Below, one piece after another: positions 59,524-64,000 of a stretch of DNA of 64,000 nucleotides; within the stretch, counting starts at the first letter, position 1; every line of letters begins with the position of its first letter. A program made the translations under genes and the position numbers. The notes beneath the pieces are model-generated. The model worked only from the letters and a program-made list of their open reading frames with translations. It was not told the origin of the DNA and ran no database searches. This DNA is from Mortierella alpina (taxonomy: Eukaryota > Mortierellomycota > Mortierellomycetes > Mortierellales > Mortierellaceae): NCBI GenBank assembly GCA_029449245.1, contig JANATF010000008.1, positions 558,001 to 622,000 of the forward strand, given 5' to 3'.

Positions 59524-61207
59524 AATATGAAGGCGGGGGTCAGAAGAAGAAGGTGAGGGTGGGCTAGATGGAAGGGTCAGGAGAGTTGAAGTCCAGGAAG
59601 CTGCGGTATGAGTCGAGCTTTATACTATCGACAGAAGTGGTGCGAAGGAGATTTCAGCTCAGCTGCAGCGGGTCAGAGAAAGTGGCAAAATGATGACACC
59701 GTGCTCTAGCACTCGATGCCCATTGTTTGTTTTCTCTTGAGCATTTGCTATGTTTACAAGGGGCGCTTTTGCAGAGACGCCGCTCTAGGTTGCAAAGAAT
59801 AACACAGCATGCTATCGATTTTTAGTAGCATATCATTTACTCCGAGGCAGAATGACTGATTTGTTAACCAAAAGAATTTTCCCTTCGCACGAAAGGGTCG
59901 AACAGGTCGATACATGATGAGGAAAGAAATACCGAGATGGACATCCGAAAGCAGGCCTGGCGACCTTATTTTCACTGCCACACATCTGGGTGTGACCATC
60001 TGAAACCTTAAAAGGACCTCCCCTGGTTGCTATTGAAGAACACCGAACGAGAGATGCAAAGACAACGACGAACTGCGGACTGTGGTGCACTCCGCCATTT
60101 TGTTCAGCTGTTGTACAGTTTACGGTGGTCGCCACTCAGCTTGCATGCATGCCCCTTGTTTTTAAGGCCATGGCGAGGCTCCCACATGTCGCTTTCTTCG
60201 TCATCTGTTTCTCCTCTGGTACACACGGCGTGAGATAGCTGTGGGACGGCTCTTGACTTTACGTTGGGTCGAAGCACCCTATTGTTTGTTTGGGTTATGC
60301 AGAAAAGTCGAAGGAGTAGCAAGCAATGCCGCAGGCACCCCGTCATTCGGACACGACTATTGAATGCACCTGCCTGATGCGCCACTCCTGGACGCGTGAA
60401 TGGTCGATATAGCTGTCGAGGAGTTTGCCAAGTGGTGTAGGCATTTGGCGATGCCGTACTTTGCAGAATATCGTCCGAATATGTTCCTCAAAGACGCCGC
60501 TTCAAGCCTTCTACCCTTTGCCTTGAAGCACTCACCTCATTTCGTATTCATTGAAAATGTAGCCCCCCATATTGACGTCCAATCGTTCGTTACTCAGAAG
60601 GCCAATAACGTATAGCGCCTTTCCATTGTCCCAAGAGTTTCCATCTGAAGCCGAAGGCATCCGTTTCAGCGCTTGAGAATAATAATGTAAACTATAATAT
60701 TAGGTACAGTAGACAATGTAACTCTTAGAATGAGTTGTCAACTTGTTGGAACTGTTGTTGCTAAGAACGAAGGAGTGCGCGCTAGCACGCAACAGAACGA
60801 GAGAGAGAGAGAGAGAGAGGTATCGAGATTGCCGCTGCCGAGGGTTCCTGGGTGGGTGCAATGCTCATTCAGAAGCGGCACTGCAAAGGTCATTGCACTT
60901 ACTCTTGGGTCCAGCACACGCTAGTGCAGGGTTTGCCATGTCGCTCCTTGTTCAGTAGAACCTTAATACACCTTGTCAACGTTGTCATAGCGCTCAATAA
61001 TGCCAACTTTTTGTCCTCCTATCCAATCCCACTTGCGCATTTGTCCATTTGTCAGGATAAGTGAGCTCAGACATTAGGGATTCATGAGCTTCATGCAACA
61101 CGACAAGGTTCATTGAACGGCTAGAAATCAACAAAAGAAAAAAGTTGGCAAAGGACCACCGAAAATTCCGTGCCTGACTGGGGTGTACTGTACACCTTGG
61201 TCCTATA
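59524..61207. other. Intergenic region before the repeat array
   Basis: Largely without coding signs, apart from the weak frame at 60400. A (GA)n run lies at about 60798-60820. The first 150 bases contain the promoter of the cysteine-rich gene. Confidence 0.4.
60400..60615 (+). CDS. Weakly supported short frame, possibly a gene remnant
   Basis: A 71-residue frame (starting MVDIAVEEFAKWCRHLAM) has protein-like composition but no recognised family, no signal peptide and no clear partner exons. It may be a relic. Confidence 0.2.
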   Translation: MVDIAVEEFAKWCRHLAMPYFAEYRPNMFLKDAASSLLPFALKHSPHFVFIENVAPHIDVQSFVTQKANNV

Positions 61208-63018
61208 TATGAGCCATATCTACCTTATAGCTACCCTCATCGGCGCCTATCATTGGCCGATCAGGGCCGGTTCTTGCAGATGCTCGTCGACTAGTCCCGA
61301 AACGTTTATAATGCGATGCGACCGGTACTGCGGGCTTGTCCAGAGTGAGCTCGATCGTTCAAGATACTTGAAATGCAATTATAATCATTTTCAAGAATTA
61401 TCAACATTCGCCAGCGCAAAGATTCGCCATCGCAAAGGTCCCTACCCATGGTAAACGGGTCAATTCCGCAACTCAGTTGGCGGAAGATGAGCAAACCAAG
61501 AAAACAGTGCCGGGTGTTATGCGCCACGCTCCGAGGGCTCGGGGAAAGCGGATGGAATGATCAGACACCAAAATCTGCGCCAGCAACGTCGCCTTCCAAG
61601 GCTGCCGTCAGATGCTATCAGAGAGCCCTGGGATCCGCGAGGGCACTCTATGACTACCTGGTGGTCCGGGTAGCGGTGCCAGGCACTCAATGCGATCTGC
61701 CAGGGCTCTCTGGTGCGCTGCATGGTGTTTATACAGCATTATATGTACTTTTGCATAGCGCACAAACTTAAAAATATAGCACTGACCACTGTGCCCGAGT
61801 TCCCATGCACCGGCATATTGTCCATAGGAAGCATATGGCGCCTCTCATTGGCCGATCAGGGCCAGTTCTTAAGAATGCTCGTCAACAAGTGCCGAAACGT
61901 TTATAATGCGAAACTGTGGGCACGGTGGGCGTGTCCAGAGTGAGCTCGATCGTCCGAGCTGCTTGGATTGCATTTATAACCAATTTCAAGAATCGGCAAG
62001 ATTCGCCATCGCAAAGTTCCCAGGCTGGCTTTTGCAAATGGGTTGACATTGCAACACAGATTACGAAGATGAGCAAACCGTGAAAACGGTGCCGAACGTG
62101 AAGCACCACACTCCCAGGGCCTGAGAAAAGTGGATGGAGTGATGAGCCGTCAAAAGCTGAGCTAGCAATGTCACCTTCCAAGATTACGGTGAAGTCCTAC
62201 CAGAGAGCCCTGGGATCCGCGAGGGCTCTCTATGGCTACCTGGTGGCCCGGGTAGCGGTACCAGGCACTTAGTGCGATCTGCCAGGACTCTCTGGTGCGC
62301 TGCATGGTGTTTATACAGCATTATATGTACTTTTGCATAGCGCACAAACTTAAAAATATAGCACTGACGACTGTGCCTGAGTTCCCATGCACCGGCATAT
62401 TGTCCATAGGAAGCATATGGCGCCTCTCATTGGCCGATCAGGGCCAGTTCTTAAGAATGCTCGTCAACCGGTGCCGACACGTTATAATGCGAAACTGTCG
62501 GCACGGTGGGCGTGTCCAGAGTGAGCTCGATCGTCCGAGCTGCTTGGATTGCATTTATAACCAATTTCAAGAATCGGCAAGATTCGCCATCGCAAAGTTC
62601 CCAGGCTGGCTTTTGCAAATGGGTTGACATTGCAACACAGATTACGAAGATGAGCCAACCGAGAAAACAGTGCCGAGCGTGAAGCACCACACTCCGAGGG
62701 CTGGAGAAAAGTGGCTGGAATGAAGAGGTGCCAAAAAAACTGCGCTATCAATGTCACCCTCCAAGACTGCGGTGAAATGATACCAGAGAGCCCTGGGATA
62801 CGCGAGGGCTCTCTATGGCTACCTGGTGGCCCGGGTGGTGGTGCCAGGCACTCAATGCGATCCGCCAAGACTCTCTGGTGCGCTGCATGGTGTTTATACA
62901 GCATTATATATACTTTTGCATAGCTCACAAACTTAAAAATACAGCACTGACCACTGTACGCTTGATCGCAGGCACCAGCATATGGGCAATAGCAACCATT
63001 TACCGCGCTTCACATTGG
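61208..63018 (+). repeat. Direct tandem array of a ~582-595 bp repeat (about three units)
   Basis: The anchor GGCGCCT(A/C)TCATTGG recurs at 61242, 61837 and 62419, giving periods of 595 and 582. Long stretches are near-identical between the second and third unit; the first is more diverged, and both ends fade gradually. Short frames recur in each unit but shift and break, so I treat it as non-coding. Confidence 0.9.
62200..62296 (+). repeat. Nested inverted repeats inside the array unit
   Basis: AGAGAGCCCT (62202-62211) and AGGGCTCTCT (62222-62231) form a perfect 10-bp stem with a 10-base loop. ACCAGAGAGCCCTGG also pairs with CCAGGACTCTCTGGT (62282-62296) with one mismatch. The structure recurs in the other units (61620-61649, 62785-62814). 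Confidence 0.8.
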
Positions 63019-63164
63019 ATGTAGGATTCCGTTGGTTACTGTCTACTCTATCCCGATTATGGAAAATCCTTGAACTAGATGGCCTGCAATCCTTGGACAA
63101 GGGTCTGTGTCGTTGTTTAATGTATTAACTATTAAGAGCACCAGTCGGTCCGGTGCGACTTTGA

Positions 63165-64000
63165 ACTCTTGGCGCCTGATGATTCCAGCCCCTTTTCTCG
63201 AGCCCTGGGAGTATGGTGCCTTACGCTCGGCACTGTTTTCTCGGTTGGCTCATCTTCACCATCTGAGTTGCGGAGTCGACCTGTTCGCCATGGGTAGGGG
63301 CCTTTGCGATGGCGAATCTTTGCGCTGGCGAATCTTGCTAATTCTTGAAATTGGTTATAAATGCATTTCAAGCAGCTCGGACGATCGAGCTCGCTCTGGA
63401 CAAGCCCATCGTGCCGACAGTTTCGCATTATAACGTGTCGGCACCGGTTGACGAGCATTCTTAAGAACTGGCCCTGATCGGCCAATGAGAGGCGCCATAT
63501 GCTTCCTATGGACAATATGCCGGTGCATGGGAACTCAGGCACAGTCGTCAGTGCTATATTTTTAAGTTTGTGAGCTATGCAAAAGTACATATAATGATGT
63601 ATAAACACCATGCAGCGCACCAGAGAGTCCTGGCAGATCGCACTGAGTGCCTGGCACCGCTACCCGGACCACCCGGTAGCCATAGAGAGCCCTCGCGTAT
63701 CCCAGGGCTCTCTGGTATCATTTCACCGCAGTCTTGGAGGGTGACATTGATAGCGCAGTTTTTTTGGCACCTCTTCATTCCAGCCACTTTTCTCCAGCCC
63801 TCGGAGTGTGGTGCTTCACGCTCGGCACTGTTTTCACGGTTTGCTCATCTTCGTAATCTGTGTTGCAATGTCAACCCATTTGCAAAAGCCAGCCTGGGAA
63901 CTTTGCGATGGCGAATCTTGCCGATTCTTGAAATTGGTTATAAATGCAATCCAAGCAGCTCGGACGATCGAGCTCACTCTGGACACGCCCACCGTGCCGA
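63165..64000 (-). repeat. Inverted copies of the same array unit, continuing past the window
   Basis: The reverse complement of the unit runs from about 63165 (anchor AGGCGCC at 63490) to the window end. A spacer of roughly 145 bases separates it from the direct array, so the whole forms a large imperfect palindrome. Confidence 0.88.

Noticed and set aside
61713-63620. Recurring frame starting MRCMVFIQHYMYF in the array units
   Set aside because: It recurs because the DNA repeats; its 3' part shifts frame between units and it has no family signal.

Overview
This is a eukaryotic, fungal window. Most genes carry several short GT-AG introns (about 50-200 bases), and the proteins are typically fungal: an Rsc7/Swp82-type chromatin subunit, a Ppg1 phosphatase, an Orm protein, a Zrt3-type zinc transporter, a GH18 chitinase and a GPI-anchored cysteine-rich wall protein. 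An early-diverging filamentous fungus of the Mortierella group is my best guess. That placement rests on intron density, long homopolymers, expansion of M13 metallopeptidases and an alginate-lyase-like protein; it is inference, not a search result. I reconstructed exon joins by hand from splice consensus, reading phase and family alignment from memory.

Layout. Bases 1-3349 hold the 3' part of a SAY/Rsc7-PHD chromatin remodeller. At 4567-6441 is an unusual Arf-like protein whose nucleotide-binding residues are degraded. At 9750-10736 is a secreted protein with dibasic processing sites. A possible small gene lies at 12497-12775. At 14700-16207 is an ER J-protein (Scj1 type), convergent with a membrane M13 peptidase (16432-20227). 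Then follow a ZIP transporter (21891-24336), Ppg1 (24584-26383), a membrane alginate-lyase-like protein (26848-28772), a broken M13 copy (29258-30550), omega-amidase Nit2 (30782-32236), ribosomal protein uS8 (33031-33734), Orm (34128-35480), a diverged secreted M13 (36713-39446), calcipressin Rcn1 (41655-42568), a PDI with an ERp29-type C-terminus (42722-44330), an A20/AN1 zinc-finger protein (44793-46414), a third intact M13 (46914-49739), a possible cysteine-rich membrane protein (to 50381), a DCAF4-like WD40 protein (50792-52845), a chitinase (56058-57848) and a GPI-anchored cysteine-rich protein (58379-59523). From about 61.2 kb to the window end lies a repeat array: about three direct copies of a ~582-595 bp unit followed by inverted copies.

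How the genes relate. There is no operon and no obvious metabolic cluster. Two themes recur. Four M13 loci lie within 33 kb and share exon lengths and intron positions, so they arose by duplication; they have since diverged into membrane, secreted, degenerate and dead forms. Secretory-pathway genes are also common: Scj1-type J-protein, PDI, Orm, chitinase, GPI protein and secreted peptidases. I found no tRNA, rRNA, CRISPR or convincing autonomous transposon.
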